Assembly (NCBI GenBank): GCA_001516025.1
Contig: LOEU01000042.1
Location: forward strand, 1 to 52,367
Direction of reading: 5' to 3'
DNA from: a bacterium BRH_c32
GTDB taxonomy: Bacteria > Bacteroidota > Ignavibacteria > Ignavibacteriales > Melioribacteraceae
DNA length: 52,367 nt
The notes beneath the pieces were generated by a model. It ran no database searches. It was given only the letters and a program-made list of their open reading frames with translations, and was not told the DNA's origin. Both the position numbers and the translations under genes were made by a program. Positions 1 through 9,142 of this stretch are shown here, piece by piece (the stretch's first letter is position 1; each line of letters begins with the position of its first letter).

Positions 1-1
1 A

Positions 2-232
2 GCAGCAAAAAACAATGAGATGGTTGAAATATCTTTAACTCTGAATGGGAAAGGAAAATCTGCTAAAAATAGAGGGACAGAAGTTTTTGATTTAATATCT
101 AACCCGGAGAAAGGATATTCGTTTGCGCTTGCATCTTCAATTATAAGCTTGCATAATGGAAATGTAAAATTTGAAACCGGTGAAAGCGGTATCAAGTCGA
201 TTTATTTAAATATGCCGGTAAATGAAATATAA
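2..232 (+). CDS. 3' part of a small degenerate histidine-kinase-like ATPase protein (copy 1)
   Basis: The frame is open from base 2, so the gene is cut by the window edge. The visible 76 residues match the second half of the complete copy at 3026-3409. The C-terminal segment (GYSFALASSII, then HNGNV, ending in LNMP) resembles the G2 box and final strands of a HATPase domain (GLGL..I...HGG, ending in LP), but the diagnostic glycines are missing, so ATP binding is doubtful. The gene ends 30 bp before the CcmE-like gene. The domain relationship is inferred by eye; that it is a paralogue of 3026-3409 is seen directly in the DNA. Confidence 0.6.
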   Translation, partial: AAKNNEMVEISLTLNGKGKSAKNRGTEVFDLISNPEKGYSFALASSIISLHNGNVKFETGESGIKSIYLNMPVNEI

Positions 233-262
233 TTATTAAGAATAAAAAAATTAGGTGAACAA

Positions 263-610
263 ATGAAAAAATTATCAAAGCTAATATTGCCCGCTATCTT
301 TATAGTAGTAATAGCCATTATGTATTTTACATACTTTGCCAGAACGGATGAAGTTGGTTCATTAGATAAATTCAGTCCGGGCAGCGAGATAAATCAGGAA
401 GTAAATGTGCGCGTTGTTAAATCAAAGATTGAAAGAGATGCAAGCGGCAACATAAGCTCTTTTTACGCAATTGATAAAAACAATGTTGAAGTTCAGGTTA
501 CTTCACACGAGCCGATACCGGCGGAAGTTGCCAACACAGAAGTTGTTGAACTATTCGGGCATATGCACGGGAATAGTCTTGTGGCTGCGAAAATTACAAT
601 TATAAAATGA
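263..610 (+). CDS. CcmE-like membrane-anchored OB-fold protein (copy 1)
   Basis: A protein of 115 residues with one N-terminal membrane anchor (about residues 7-25) and a soluble beta-rich part that should lie on the periplasmic side. Size, topology and position directly before ccmF fit CcmE, the heme chaperone of system I cytochrome c maturation. The canonical CcmE heme-binding His and the HxxxY tail are absent: the protein stops after an AAKITIIK strand. A GHMHG motif near residue 98 is shared with the paralogue at 4109-4459 and is the only His-rich site. The start follows an AGGTG ribosome site. It may be a CcmE-family OB protein with altered heme or metal handling; family confidence is moderate. 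Confidence 0.65.
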   Translation: MKKLSKLILPAIFIVVIAIMYFTYFARTDEVGSLDKFSPGSEINQEVNVRVVKSKIERDASGNISSFYAIDKNNVEVQVTSHEPIPAEVANTEVVELFGHMHGNSLVAAKITIIK

Positions 611-651
611 TAAAGTTTAGAAAAATTTATTAAATAATCTGAGAGACGTTT

Positions 652-3021
652 ATGTTAGGTAATATTTTTTTGGTTGCAGCGTTACTATTTGCTCTGTATT
701 CATTGTTAATGTATTACAGAGTATACAAAGGATTCGCAACAATCGGTAAAGCTAGAATTGGTTATCATTTAACAACAATATCGGTTTTAGTTGCTTCGTT
801 CTTATTGCTTCTTTTCATACTCCAACATCAATATCAATACAAATATATTTTTGAATACAGCAGCAGCGAGCTTTCTACCGGTTTATTAATCTCTTCATTT
901 TTTGGCGGGCAGGAAGGAAGCTTTTTACTTTGGCTTTTATTTACAATGCTGATTGGTTTGGTGGTTATGAACCAGGTATCAGAAGAAAAAAATTTTGAAA
1001 CCCATGTAATGATGCCTTATCTGCTTGTCGTAATCTTTCTGCTGGTTATGGTAAATCCTTTGTTAAAAAGTCCCTTTAACTATTTATGGACTGATCCCAC
1101 CTTTGTTGATACAAAATTTATTAACCAGAATATCTTAGGGTATTCTTTCATGCAAAATTTTATCTTTCAGGATAAAGACGCCGGCAAAACATTTGTCAAA
1201 ATAAGTGAAGAGCTTATTAATACAATTAAAGCAAATGGTTATTCTATAGATAATTTAATAATTCAGGGTAAAGGGCTGAATCCTTTGCTGCAAAACTTCT
1301 GGATGCAGATTCATCCGCCTTTTTTATTTTTGGGATTCGCACTTGCATCTACACAATTTGCTTTTGCAATAGCTGCATTAATTAAAAATGAATACAGGGT
1401 ATGGATTAAATTAAATTTAGTATGGGCGTTAGCTACTGCACTGGCGCTGCTTCTTGGAATTATGATTGGCGGCTACTGGGCTTATGGAGTTTTGGGATGG
1501 GGCGGTTACTGGGCGTGGGACCCGGTAGAAAATTCAAGTCTCATTCCTTGGATATTCTCAATAGCTTTAATACATACGCTCATAATCCAGAAATACTCCC
1601 AAACAAAACATAAGCTGGGAAGCTTGATAAGAACAAATTTGATATTGTCAGTATTTACTTTTGTGCTGGTTGTTTACAGCACTTTCCTAACACGAAGTGG
1701 TCTTCTTTCCGAAGCTTCTGTCCATTCATTCAGCGACTCCGGTTCGTTTGTTTATTCTGTGCTACTGATATTTCTGATAGGGTTCTCCCTATCGGTATTT
1801 GCTGGGATTTATATGAGAAGAAAAACTTTAAATAACCAGCATGAACTATCGCAAAATATTTTTTCGCGAGACATGGGCTTGTTCTACGGCTCAATGTTGT
1901 TGATTGGTTCTGCAGTAGCAATTCTTGTCGGAACTTCTGCGCCAATTTTCGGCAGTTCAGTTGACTTAAGTTTTTATAACCGGGTTAACTCACTCCTTGC
2001 AATTTTTATGGTTCCTTTGATAGGGGTGACATTATACTTTTACTGGCAGAACACATGCGTTAAAGAGTTCATAAAAAATATAACAATTACCGGTGTGGCC
2101 GCTTTAATTGCTTCTGTTATCCTAATATTTTTTGCTGGTATTTCAGATATCCTTTACTCTCTTATTTTATTTGAATCAGTTTTTACGATAGTTGTAAACC
2201 TTGTGTTCATCTTCAAATTCAACAAAAACTTAATCTTAATGGGTGGTCATATTGCGCATATAGGTTTTGCACTTTTTCTTATCGGCGCAATTTTGAGCGG
2301 TCTGTTATCATTATCTGAAACTGTTGACCTACCGATAAATAAAAGTCAAATAGTATTTAATAAAAAGCTAACCTATTTAGGAAACGAACCGGTAGATAAC
2401 GGTAAAAAATATGCTTTCACTGTTAAAGTAGAAGATGGAAATAATATTTCTACTCTGAAGCCGGTCATGTATATGTCTGAATATAACAACAGTTTGATGA
2501 GAGAGCCGGATATTTTAATTACCGCCGCAAGAGATTTATATATTTCTCCTTTATCTTTTACTGATGCAGGAGACGCCGGCATTAAAGAAATTACTTTGAA
2601 GAAAGGCGAACCATATAAAGCAGGTAATTCCGAAATTCTTTTTGAAAAGTTTGACCTTCCGAAAGATGCTATGGATAAAATGATGAACAAAGAACCTTTT
2701 GACATTGGAGCTAAGATGAAAGTTACTTCTAATGGAATTTCAAAAAGCTTTGACATCATTGTAAATAATCAATCGCCAAACAGTTTCCAAATAAAAGAGG
2801 AAGAGTTGAATTTTACGGCAAAAAGTTTTGATGTAAGCGGAACGATTAAATTCGACGTAACGGATTTAAACAATAAAGAAGTAGTTAAAGCCGAAATATT
2901 GTCTGTTGAATATAGAGAGAAACCATTGATAAATCTTGTTTGGGCAGGAGTGCTGCTAATGGTTGTTGGATTTGTTTTCATGATAATAAAGAGGTTGGGG
3001 GAATCAAAAAGTATGGAGTAA
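652..3021 (+). CDS. ccmF: cytochrome c heme lyase CcmF
   Basis: A polytopic membrane protein of 789 residues, somewhat longer than typical CcmF (about 650). It shows the family landmarks in order: HPPFLFLGFALAS near residue 222, the tryptophan-rich heme-handling WWD-type motif (WGGYWAWDPVENSS, about residue 283), TFLTRSG followed by SVHSF, a GGHIAHIG stretch near 530 that could supply a heme ligand, a long periplasmic C-terminal domain and a last membrane helix. CcmF ligates heme to apocytochrome c with CcmH and CcmE. It sits 41 bp after a CcmE-like gene and 4 bp before the degenerate ATPase gene, so it is probably in one operon. A CcmH-like gene lies separately at 12886-13296. Family assignment is firm. 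Confidence 0.93.
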   Translation: MLGNIFLVAALLFALYSLLMYYRVYKGFATIGKARIGYHLTTISVLVASFLLLLFILQHQYQYKYIFEYSSSELSTGLLISSFFGGQEGSFLLWLLFTMLIGLVVMNQVSEEKNFETHVMMPYLLVVIFLLVMVNPLLKSPFNYLWTDPTFVDTKFINQNILGYSFMQNFIFQDKDAGKTFVKISEELINTIKANGYSIDNLIIQGKGLNPLLQNFWMQIHPPFLFLGFALASTQFAFAIAALIKNEYRVWIKLNLVWALATALALLLGIMIGGYWAYGVLGWGGYWAWDPVENSSLIPWIFSIALIHTLIIQKYSQTKHKLGSLIRTNLILSVFTFVLVVYSTFLTRSGLLSEASVHSFSDSGSFVYSVLLIFLIGFSLSVFAGIYMRRKTLNNQHELSQNIFSRDMGLFYGSMLLIGSAVAILVGTSAPIFGSSVDLSFYNRVNSLLAIFMVPLIGVTLYFYWQNTCVKEFIKNITITGVAALIASVILIFFAGISDILYSLILFESVFTIVVNLVFIFKFNKNLILMGGHIAHIGFALFLIGAILSGLLSLSETVDLPINKSQIVFNKKLTYLGNEPVDNGKKYAFTVKVEDGNNISTLKPVMYMSEYNNSLMREPDILITAARDLYISPLSFTDAGDAGIKEITLKKGEPYKAGNSEILFEKFDLPKDAMDKMMNKEPFDIGAKMKVTSNGISKSFDIIVNNQSPNSFQIKEEELNFTAKSFDVSGTIKFDVTDLNNKEVVKAEILSVEYREKPLINLVWAGVLLMVVGFVFMIIKRLGESKSME

Positions 3022-3025
3022 TAAA

Positions 3026-3409
3026 ATGCAGAACAATTCCGGCTATAATTTTTCTTTTATGAGTGAAGCGAAGCTCCCGCCGATTTATATGAATGTAAGG
3101 CAAATTGAATTTGTTGTTACGCAAATTTTACAAAGCTTTATTGAACAAAGCACAGGAAAAAAGGAGCTTGTAATATTAGCAGCAAAAAACAATGAGATGG
3201 TTGAAATATCTTTAACTCTGAATGGGAAAGGAAAATCTGCTAAAAATAGAGGGGCAGAAGTTTTTGATTTAATATCTAACCCGGAGAAAGGATACTCGTT
3301 TGCACTCGCGTCTTCAATCATACATTCACACAATGGAAATGTAATACTTGAAACCAGCGAAGAGGGCATAAAGTCAATCTTATTAAATATGCCGGGAAAT
3401 GAGATTTGA
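3026..3409 (+). CDS. small degenerate histidine-kinase-like ATPase protein (copy 2, complete)
   Basis: A soluble protein of 127 residues without signal peptide or helix, starting 4 bp after ccmF. Residues 26-43 (RQIEFVVTQILQSFIEQS) resemble the N box helix of HATPase domains, and residues about 90-125 resemble the G2 box and final strands, but the Asn of the N box and the GxG glycines are lost. It may therefore be a pseudo-ATPase domain used as a binding module. DNA from 3179 to about 3308 is almost identical to the first 130 bases of the window. The repeated linkage to CcmE-like and ccmF genes suggests a role in their regulation or assembly, but no function can be stated. Confidence 0.6.
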   Translation: MQNNSGYNFSFMSEAKLPPIYMNVRQIEFVVTQILQSFIEQSTGKKELVILAAKNNEMVEISLTLNGKGKSAKNRGAEVFDLISNPEKGYSFALASSIIHSHNGNVILETSEEGIKSILLNMPGNEI

Positions 3410-3569
3410 AAATCAATTATGAAGTGATACAGAATAATTCGTATATAGAATAAAGACCGATGAAAATATTTGTAGTTGTATTGAAGATGTTTTAAAGACA
3501 AGATTGAATGATAGAGAAAGGGATGCAGTTCAGATTTAAGATATAAATTCAAAATATGATGAGGATGAA

Positions 3570-4043
3570 ATGGAATTAATAGTATATAGAAAACTGAAAG
3601 TATTGCCGGTTATATTATTCTTATCCATTTTTATAACAGGATGTAATCCATTGATTATTATTGAGGCAGGCAAAAACAGCGCTGTGCAGGAATTATACGT
3701 TGATAACTACAAAATGCAAGTCCGGATTACACTTCTATCAGATGAGAACGAATATCTTTGTTCATTCTTACTTTTTAATAGAAATGATATAAAACCGTTG
3801 GAAGGGATAAAATCTTATATGGATATAATAAGGTATGGTCCACGAAGACATAGATACGCACGAGAAAAGTTTCCCTACTTGAACGGATTGGAGCTAATTT
3901 ATAACAAAATAACAAATGAATATGAGTGTAAATATAAATTTACAAGCAAGAGTAAATATGAATTGACAATAAGATTAAATGAAATTGCCGGTGAAGCATT
4001 AGAGGAAGATCTCGTTATTTCGTTCGACCAGGAAGCGAAGTGA
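3570..4043 (+). CDS. predicted lipoprotein of unknown function
   Basis: A protein of 157 residues with a signal peptide ending in a good lipobox (SIFITGC, Cys about residue 25), so it is probably lipid-anchored in the periplasm or outer membrane. The remaining part is mixed beta/alpha with an RRHRYAREK basic patch near residue 93 and no catalytic motif I recognise. The start is supported by GAGGATGAA just upstream. It sits between copy 2 of the ATPase-like gene and the second CcmE-like gene. Function unknown; the lipoprotein call is from sequence. Confidence 0.6.
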   Translation: MELIVYRKLKVLPVILFLSIFITGCNPLIIIEAGKNSAVQELYVDNYKMQVRITLLSDENEYLCSFLLFNRNDIKPLEGIKSYMDIIRYGPRRHRYAREKFPYLNGLELIYNKITNEYECKYKFTSKSKYELTIRLNEIAGEALEEDLVISFDQEAK

Positions 4044-4108
4044 AATAATGAATACCCGTTAATAAATGAAAAATAACCAAACATTGAGAATAATTGGCAG
4101 GTGAAAAT

Positions 4109-4459
4109 ATGAGGAAACTTTCTAAGCTGGTATTACCATTTATATTCGTAACAGTTTTAGCGGTTATTTATTTCATCTATTTCGCGCCGAGCAAAGAATT
4201 GGGTTCTTTTAGTAAATTCGGCGGAGGCAGCGAAATTAACCAGCAGATAAATGTAAGTGTTGTTAAAGAAAATGGTTTTGGGAGAAATGCAGATGGTAAA
4301 ATAGTATCGTTTTATGCTAGAGACATTAATAATCTTGAGATTAAAATTACACTTCACGAACCGGCACCGGAAGAAATTGTTAATGCTGAAGTTGTTGAGC
4401 TAATGGGACATATGCACGGCGGTAACTTTAATGCGGCGAGCGTAACTATTTTGAAGTGA
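4109..4459 (+). CDS. CcmE-like membrane-anchored OB-fold protein (copy 2)
   Basis: A protein of 116 residues, clearly paralogous to 263-610: the same MRKLSKL anchor start, SEINQ strand, FYARDINN segment and GHMHG near the end. The ATG at 4109 is preferred to the TTG at 4094 because AGGTG lies 6 nt before it and the protein then aligns with copy 1. One membrane helix, soluble part outside. As in copy 1 the C-terminal heme-binding tail of true CcmE is missing. It lies 22 bp before the P-type ATPase gene, which is why a metal rather than heme role should stay open. Confidence 0.65.
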   Translation: MRKLSKLVLPFIFVTVLAVIYFIYFAPSKELGSFSKFGGGSEINQQINVSVVKENGFGRNADGKIVSFYARDINNLEIKITLHEPAPEEIVNAEVVELMGHMHGGNFNAASVTILK

Positions 4460-4481
4460 GAAATAAATGAAATGAGGAATT

Positions 4482-6569
4482 ATGAAAAAATATCGATTAA
4501 AAAATATTGATTGCGCTTCATGCGCTGCAAAAATTGAAGAGGGGCTTTCGGAGATGGAGGGGGTGAAATCATGCTCGGTAAATTTTGCAAACTCTTCTCT
4601 ATTCATAGATACAGACAATATTGAATCTGTGAAAAAGAAAATAAAAGAGATTGAACCGGAAGTTGAAGTTGTGGAAACGCAAGATAAGAAACTGGAAGCT
4701 GCCGAAAGTATTTGGTTGGAAAACAGGACTGAACTGATAAAAATCTTCTTAACGCTGCTGCTTCTGGCAGTTGGACTAATCTTTGAGAAAGAAATTCATA
4801 ATACACCATATCGAATAGCCGAATATTTGGTTTTTATCCCGGCTTATTTATTAAGCGGTTGGGGTGTATTGAAAGGCGCTGTTCGAAGTATTACGAAAGG
4901 AAAAGTTTTTAATGAACATTTCCTAATGACGATTGCGACAGGCGGTGCCATACTAATTGATGCGATGCCGGAAGCTGTAACTGTAATGTTGTTTTATGTA
5001 GTTGGAGAATTATTCCAGGATATTGCTGTTAACCATTCACGTAAATCGATTAAAGCATTGTTAGAGATAAAACCGGATTATGCTAATCTAAAAAGCGATG
5101 GTGAAATAAAACGAGTTTCTCCGGAAAGCGTAAAAGTTGGTGAAAATATTATTGTTAAAGCCGGTGAAAAGATTCCTTTGGATGGAGAAATATTAGAAGG
5201 TAATTCTTTTGTTGATACCTCAGCATTAACCGGGGAAAGTGTTCCAAGAAAAGTTAAAGAAAAAGATATTGTCTTAGCCGGAATGATAAATCAATCCGGT
5301 TTACTAACAATAAAGGTTACAAAATTATTTAGTGAATCATCCATCTCACGAATTCTGGAACTTGTTGAAAATGCCGCTTCTAAAAAAGCAGAGACTGAGA
5401 AATTCATTACAACGTTTGCAAAATATTACACTCCGGTTGTTGTGATTGGTGCTTTACTTCTTGCAGTTATTCCGCCGTTGCTTTTTGCCAATCAAACTTT
5501 TACAGAATGGATTTATCGTGCCTTAGTTGTGTTGGTAATTTCATGTCCTTGTGCTTTAGTAATAAGCATTCCGCTCGGATACTTTGGAGGAATTGGCGGA
5601 GCTTCACGAAGAGGAATTCTGGTTAAAGGTTCAAACTATTTGGATGCTCTCACAAAAGTTAAGACTGTAGTTTTTGATAAAACGGGAACATTAACCAAAG
5701 GCGAGTTCAAAGTATCTGAAATTATTGTTAAAAATGGATTTGATAAAGATGAGTTGTTACGGCTTGCCGCTTATGCTGAATCGCATTCAAATCATCCGAT
5801 AGCTAAATCTGTAATTGAAGCATACGGAGGAACGATTAATCAAAAATTGATTAGCGACGTTCAGGAATTAAGCGGTAAAGGAATAAAAGCAAAAATTAAT
5901 GGGCAAATAGTCATTGTTGGAAATGATAAACTTCTTCATTTGGAAAATATACAACACGATAAATGTGATGTCGAGGGAACAGTCATTCATATCGCTACAA
6001 ATTCAGTGTATGCCGGATACATTATTATTTCCGATACATTAAAAGAAGGCGCGAAAGAAACAATAAGCTTGCTTAAAAAGAAAAATATTAATTCAGTTAT
6101 GCTCACGGGCGATAATAAAACGGCGGCAGAATCTTTCGCCAAGAAACTTGGAATAGATAAATATTATTTTGAACTACTACCGGAAGATAAAGTAAATCAT
6201 ATTGAACAAATTATTCAATCAGCAATTAAAGGAAGTAAAGTTGCCTTCGTTGGAGATGGTATAAACGATGCGCCGGTTTTAGCACGCGCAGATGTTGGAA
6301 TAGCAATGGGCGCTCTTGGTTCAGATGCCGCTGTTGAAACTGCAGATGTTGTGCTTATGGCAGATTCACCTTTGCAAGTTGTAACTGCAATAGAAGTTGC
6401 AAAACGAACACGGAAAATAGTTTGGCAAAATATCTCTTTTGCGATGGGAGTAAAATTATTCTTCATTCTGCTCGGTGTATTTGGCATTGCTACAATGTGG
6501 GAAGCAGTATTTGGAGATATGGGTGTTGCAATAATTGCAATATTAAATGCAATGAGAGTGATGAAGTAA
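4482..6569 (+). CDS. zntA: P1B-type heavy-metal ATPase, Zn/Cd/Pb class
   Basis: A 695-residue efflux ATPase with all landmarks: an N-terminal metal-binding domain with CASC at residues 11-14, TGES in the actuator domain, the membrane CPC at 355-357, phosphorylation site DKTGT at 399, the HP dipeptide at 438, and GDGINDAP from 591. CPCALVIS plus the C-terminal GDMGVAIIAILNAM (an acidic residue in the last helix) are typical of ZntA/CadA rather than CopA, so Zn, Cd or Pb is the likelier substrate. It exports the metal from cytoplasm to periplasm using ATP. An ATG with GAGGAATT upstream gives the start. A member of the copper-exporting class is the alternative, less likely on the last-helix signature. 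Confidence 0.9.
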   Translation: MKKYRLKNIDCASCAAKIEEGLSEMEGVKSCSVNFANSSLFIDTDNIESVKKKIKEIEPEVEVVETQDKKLEAAESIWLENRTELIKIFLTLLLLAVGLIFEKEIHNTPYRIAEYLVFIPAYLLSGWGVLKGAVRSITKGKVFNEHFLMTIATGGAILIDAMPEAVTVMLFYVVGELFQDIAVNHSRKSIKALLEIKPDYANLKSDGEIKRVSPESVKVGENIIVKAGEKIPLDGEILEGNSFVDTSALTGESVPRKVKEKDIVLAGMINQSGLLTIKVTKLFSESSISRILELVENAASKKAETEKFITTFAKYYTPVVVIGALLLAVIPPLLFANQTFTEWIYRALVVLVISCPCALVISIPLGYFGGIGGASRRGILVKGSNYLDALTKVKTVVFDKTGTLTKGEFKVSEIIVKNGFDKDELLRLAAYAESHSNHPIAKSVIEAYGGTINQKLISDVQELSGKGIKAKINGQIVIVGNDKLLHLENIQHDKCDVEGTVIHIATNSVYAGYIIISDTLKEGAKETISLLKKKNINSVMLTGDNKTAAESFAKKLGIDKYYFELLPEDKVNHIEQIIQSAIKGSKVAFVGDGINDAPVLARADVGIAMGALGSDAAVETADVVLMADSPLQVVTAIEVAKRTRKIVWQNISFAMGVKLFFILLGVFGIATMWEAVFGDMGVAIIAILNAMRVMK

Positions 6570-6700
6570 AGACATGCTACTAGAAACCAGTTTAAAAGTA
6601 GTCCTCTTTTCCAATCATAAAAATTATTGTTTTAATGTTAGAGATGGATATAAATGGAGACGGAAATACTCCCATCTCCTAAAATTTGAGTAATTAGAAA

Positions 6701-7105
6701 TTATTGATGGCGTTTTTGTCTTAGAAAAAGATTTTGCTCAATTGCCGGTTTACTATTTTCTGATATGTTATTTACATTTTGGAAAACTACGGCACCGTGA
6801 CGTTTTTCAATTAAAAAAGGATTTCTATCAGCTATCAGATTGTTGGCAACCAGGTTAATATTTGACTGGCGATTTACAACCGTAATTGCACCATGACGTT
6901 TTTCAACAAGAAAAGGATTTCTGTCGTAAACCTCATCACTTGGATTCATGCTAGAGTTATAGTTTACAATAACAACTGCGCCATGACGTTTTTCTACAAG
7001 GAAGGGATTTTTTTCAGCATAAGTATTTCCGGTTGGTTGGGCATTTATTAAAGATAAAGTTGATAATACAATTACTACTATTATTATAACGATTGACTTT
7101 TTCAT
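6701..7105 (-). CDS. secreted repeat protein with four NPFLVEKRHGA-type units
   Basis: A protein of 134 residues. The ATG at 7105 is chosen because an AAGGACAC site precedes it and a clean signal peptide (residues 1-22, ending INA) follows directly; the longer frame to 7156 adds implausible residues. After the signal come four units starting at residues 33, 63, 95 and 125 with spacing 30, 32 and 30: three nearly identical NPFLVEKRHGA and a last degenerate NLFLRQKRHQ that ends the protein. Between them are Asn/Ser-rich spacers. The Lys-Arg-His core could bind metal or be a processing site; I know no family for it. It lies downstream of the multicopper oxidase and faces the same way. Confidence 0.6.
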   Translation of the reverse strand: MKKSIVIIIVVIVLSTLSLINAQPTGNTYAEKNPFLVEKRHGAVVIVNYNSSMNPSDEVYDRNPFLVEKRHGAITVVNRQSNINLVANNLIADRNPFLIEKRHGAVVFQNVNNISENSKPAIEQNLFLRQKRHQ

Positions 7106-7207
7106 GATTGTGTCCTTATTAGATTGTTGATTATATAAAGACAAAACCAATGCCATATTTTTCTTTTGAAATTAGAGGAAAAATGAATACAGATAGTTAA
7201 TGGGATT

Positions 7208-7238
7208 AAAGAATCTTAAAATAATTTTAAGAAACTTT
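7208..7238. promoter_or_regulatory. imperfect dyad, 15-bp arms
   Basis: Arms at 7208-7222 and 7224-7238 match at 13 of 15 positions around a 1-nt centre. The inner sequence (AAGAATCTTAAA) resembles the perfect dyad at 20047-20083. It lies 50 nt downstream of the multicopper oxidase stop and about 100 nt upstream of the 7105 start, so it may be an operator of the repeat-protein gene or a transcript end. No U-run follows on the - strand, which makes an operator a little likelier. Confidence 0.35.
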
Positions 7239-7287
7239 ATAAATAACAACTAATCATTTAGCACTCATTTCAATAAAAGAAGGAATG

Positions 7288-9039
7288 TTATTTAAGAAAC
7301 AATGATTTCTTTGTTGATACAAATTGACCGGCTTTTAATTGATATAAATAAACTCCAGAAGATAGTGAAGAATGTAGAGCTGAGAACGAAGAGCGATAAC
7401 TGCCAGCAGGCATAAATCCATCAACAAGTGTTGCAACTTCTTTCCCCAAAAAATCAAATACTTTCAGAGTTACATGACCAGCAATTGATAAATGAAATCC
7501 AATTACAGTTTCGGGATTGAATGGATTAGGATAATTTTGATCAAGCGAAAAATCAATCGGCAACAAAGATGAATTCTCTTCTCTAACATCTGTAGGGCTT
7601 GTAACTAGAAATTGCCCCATCATTCCATCATCTTCGTGAGTAAGCAAATGACAATGATACATAAAGGGAACGGTTGAGTTAGCAAAGTCTTCAAATTTTG
7701 TAATGAATCTTACGGTTTCCATCGGCTCAACTAAAACAACATCTTTTCTTCCGCGTTCGTTAAGGGGCACTTGATTGCCATTTCTATCAAGCAAATAAAA
7801 TTGAACATCGTGAATATGAAAAGGGTGCGCGATTAATGTTTGATTTCTAAGTTCCCATATTTCAGTATTATTCAATGGTATGTTGTAATTGATTATATCC
7901 ATTGAGAAAGAAGTTCCATTAATTACAAACGGACCCGCAGCGCTCATCATACCACCGATTGAGGTAAATGTTAATACGCGTGTAACATTAGCAGTTGAAA
8001 CAGGAAAAGAAGAGTTAGAAATTAAAGTTGAGGGAATAATAGTAATTGGATTCAGTGTTGGTGCAATTACATCAATTTTTAGAATATTAAAATTAGCACC
8101 GTTTAATTTATTGTTTGAATAATCGGGCAAGCTGCCGCCCATACCCACAGAATTGGAGCCAATAATTCCGGTTGGTAATTCAGAAGCATAACTCATAAGG
8201 TAAGTTGATTGCCCTTGCATAGATTTAAAATCAACTAATATTTCTGCACGTTCACCGGGAGCCAAACGAAGGCGTGTTAATAGAACCGGTGCGTTTAACA
8301 AACCACCGTCGCCACCAATTTGGTAGAAAGATTTATTCCCGAAAAAACCAAAATTATAAGTTCTTTCTGTAGAACCGTTAAGTAAGCGAAGACGAACAAT
8401 TTGAGTCGGGACTTGTAAGTAAGGGTTTTTTGTGCCGTTAACGAGAAGAACAGAATCGAGCTCAGAGCGCACAATAAATTGTTTTGCCAAATCGAAAGCT
8501 CTTGATTGAACAACAATTGGAAAATCATCAACACCATATTTGCGGGGAAGCTTTAGCGTGGCTTCTTGTTCATCTCTAACAATGATAAATCCGGCAACAC
8601 CTTTGGTAACATGTTCAGCTGTTTTTTTATGCAAGTGGGGGTGATACCAATAAGTAGCTGCGTTGTCCAAAACATTAAATTGCGGACTCCATGTAGTTCC
8701 AGGTAAAATTACTGTATGAGGGCCACCATCATTTTGAGGAGCTACATGCATTCCATGCCAATGAATTGTAGTTGTATCTGTTAAATTGTTCTTCACATTC
8801 ATTTGAACTTGTGCCCCTTTTTTTAGTATCAAAGTAGGCCCAAGTAAACTGCCATTAACTCCCATAGTTTTCGTTTGAAAACCGGGATAAAAACTAACAG
8901 AACCGTTTTGTATTGCGAGATTGAAGTTGTTTCCGCTTAATGTATCCGGAATAGGCAGTTTATTTTGAGCGTTAATGCTATATGAGGTTAAAAAATATAT
9001 AGCAGAGATACTTAAAAAAAGATGTATGGACTTGCTCAT
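7288..9039 (-). CDS. secreted multicopper oxidase with T9SS sorting domain
   Basis: A 583-residue cupredoxin-type oxidase of the CopA/CueO/SufI group. It has a signal peptide (about 1-24) and the four copper-binding stretches in order: HWHGMH near 93, WYHPHLH near 137, HPFHIH near 410 and YHCHLLTHEDDGMMG near 463, so type 1, 2 and 3 copper ligands all look intact. The last ~80 residues, after a QNYPNPFNP linker, are a type IX secretion (Por) sorting domain, so the enzyme should be exported across the outer membrane or held on the cell surface. The likely role is oxidation of Cu(I) at the surface, in line with the neighbouring Cus pump. Start by signal peptide. Confidence 0.92.
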   Translation of the reverse strand: MSKSIHLFLSISAIYFLTSYSINAQNKLPIPDTLSGNNFNLAIQNGSVSFYPGFQTKTMGVNGSLLGPTLILKKGAQVQMNVKNNLTDTTTIHWHGMHVAPQNDGGPHTVILPGTTWSPQFNVLDNAATYWYHPHLHKKTAEHVTKGVAGFIIVRDEQEATLKLPRKYGVDDFPIVVQSRAFDLAKQFIVRSELDSVLLVNGTKNPYLQVPTQIVRLRLLNGSTERTYNFGFFGNKSFYQIGGDGGLLNAPVLLTRLRLAPGERAEILVDFKSMQGQSTYLMSYASELPTGIIGSNSVGMGGSLPDYSNNKLNGANFNILKIDVIAPTLNPITIIPSTLISNSSFPVSTANVTRVLTFTSIGGMMSAAGPFVINGTSFSMDIINYNIPLNNTEIWELRNQTLIAHPFHIHDVQFYLLDRNGNQVPLNERGRKDVVLVEPMETVRFITKFEDFANSTVPFMYHCHLLTHEDDGMMGQFLVTSPTDVREENSSLLPIDFSLDQNYPNPFNPETVIGFHLSIAGHVTLKVFDFLGKEVATLVDGFMPAGSYRSSFSALHSSLSSGVYLYQLKAGQFVSTKKSLFLK

Positions 9040-9142
9040 AAGAGATTCCGTTTTATATGAACTTGCTTGAATAATAGGATTAATTACAAAATAGCAAAGC
9101 CCTCTTTTTGTAGAAAAGGACTTTGCTCAAAGATTACTTAGA

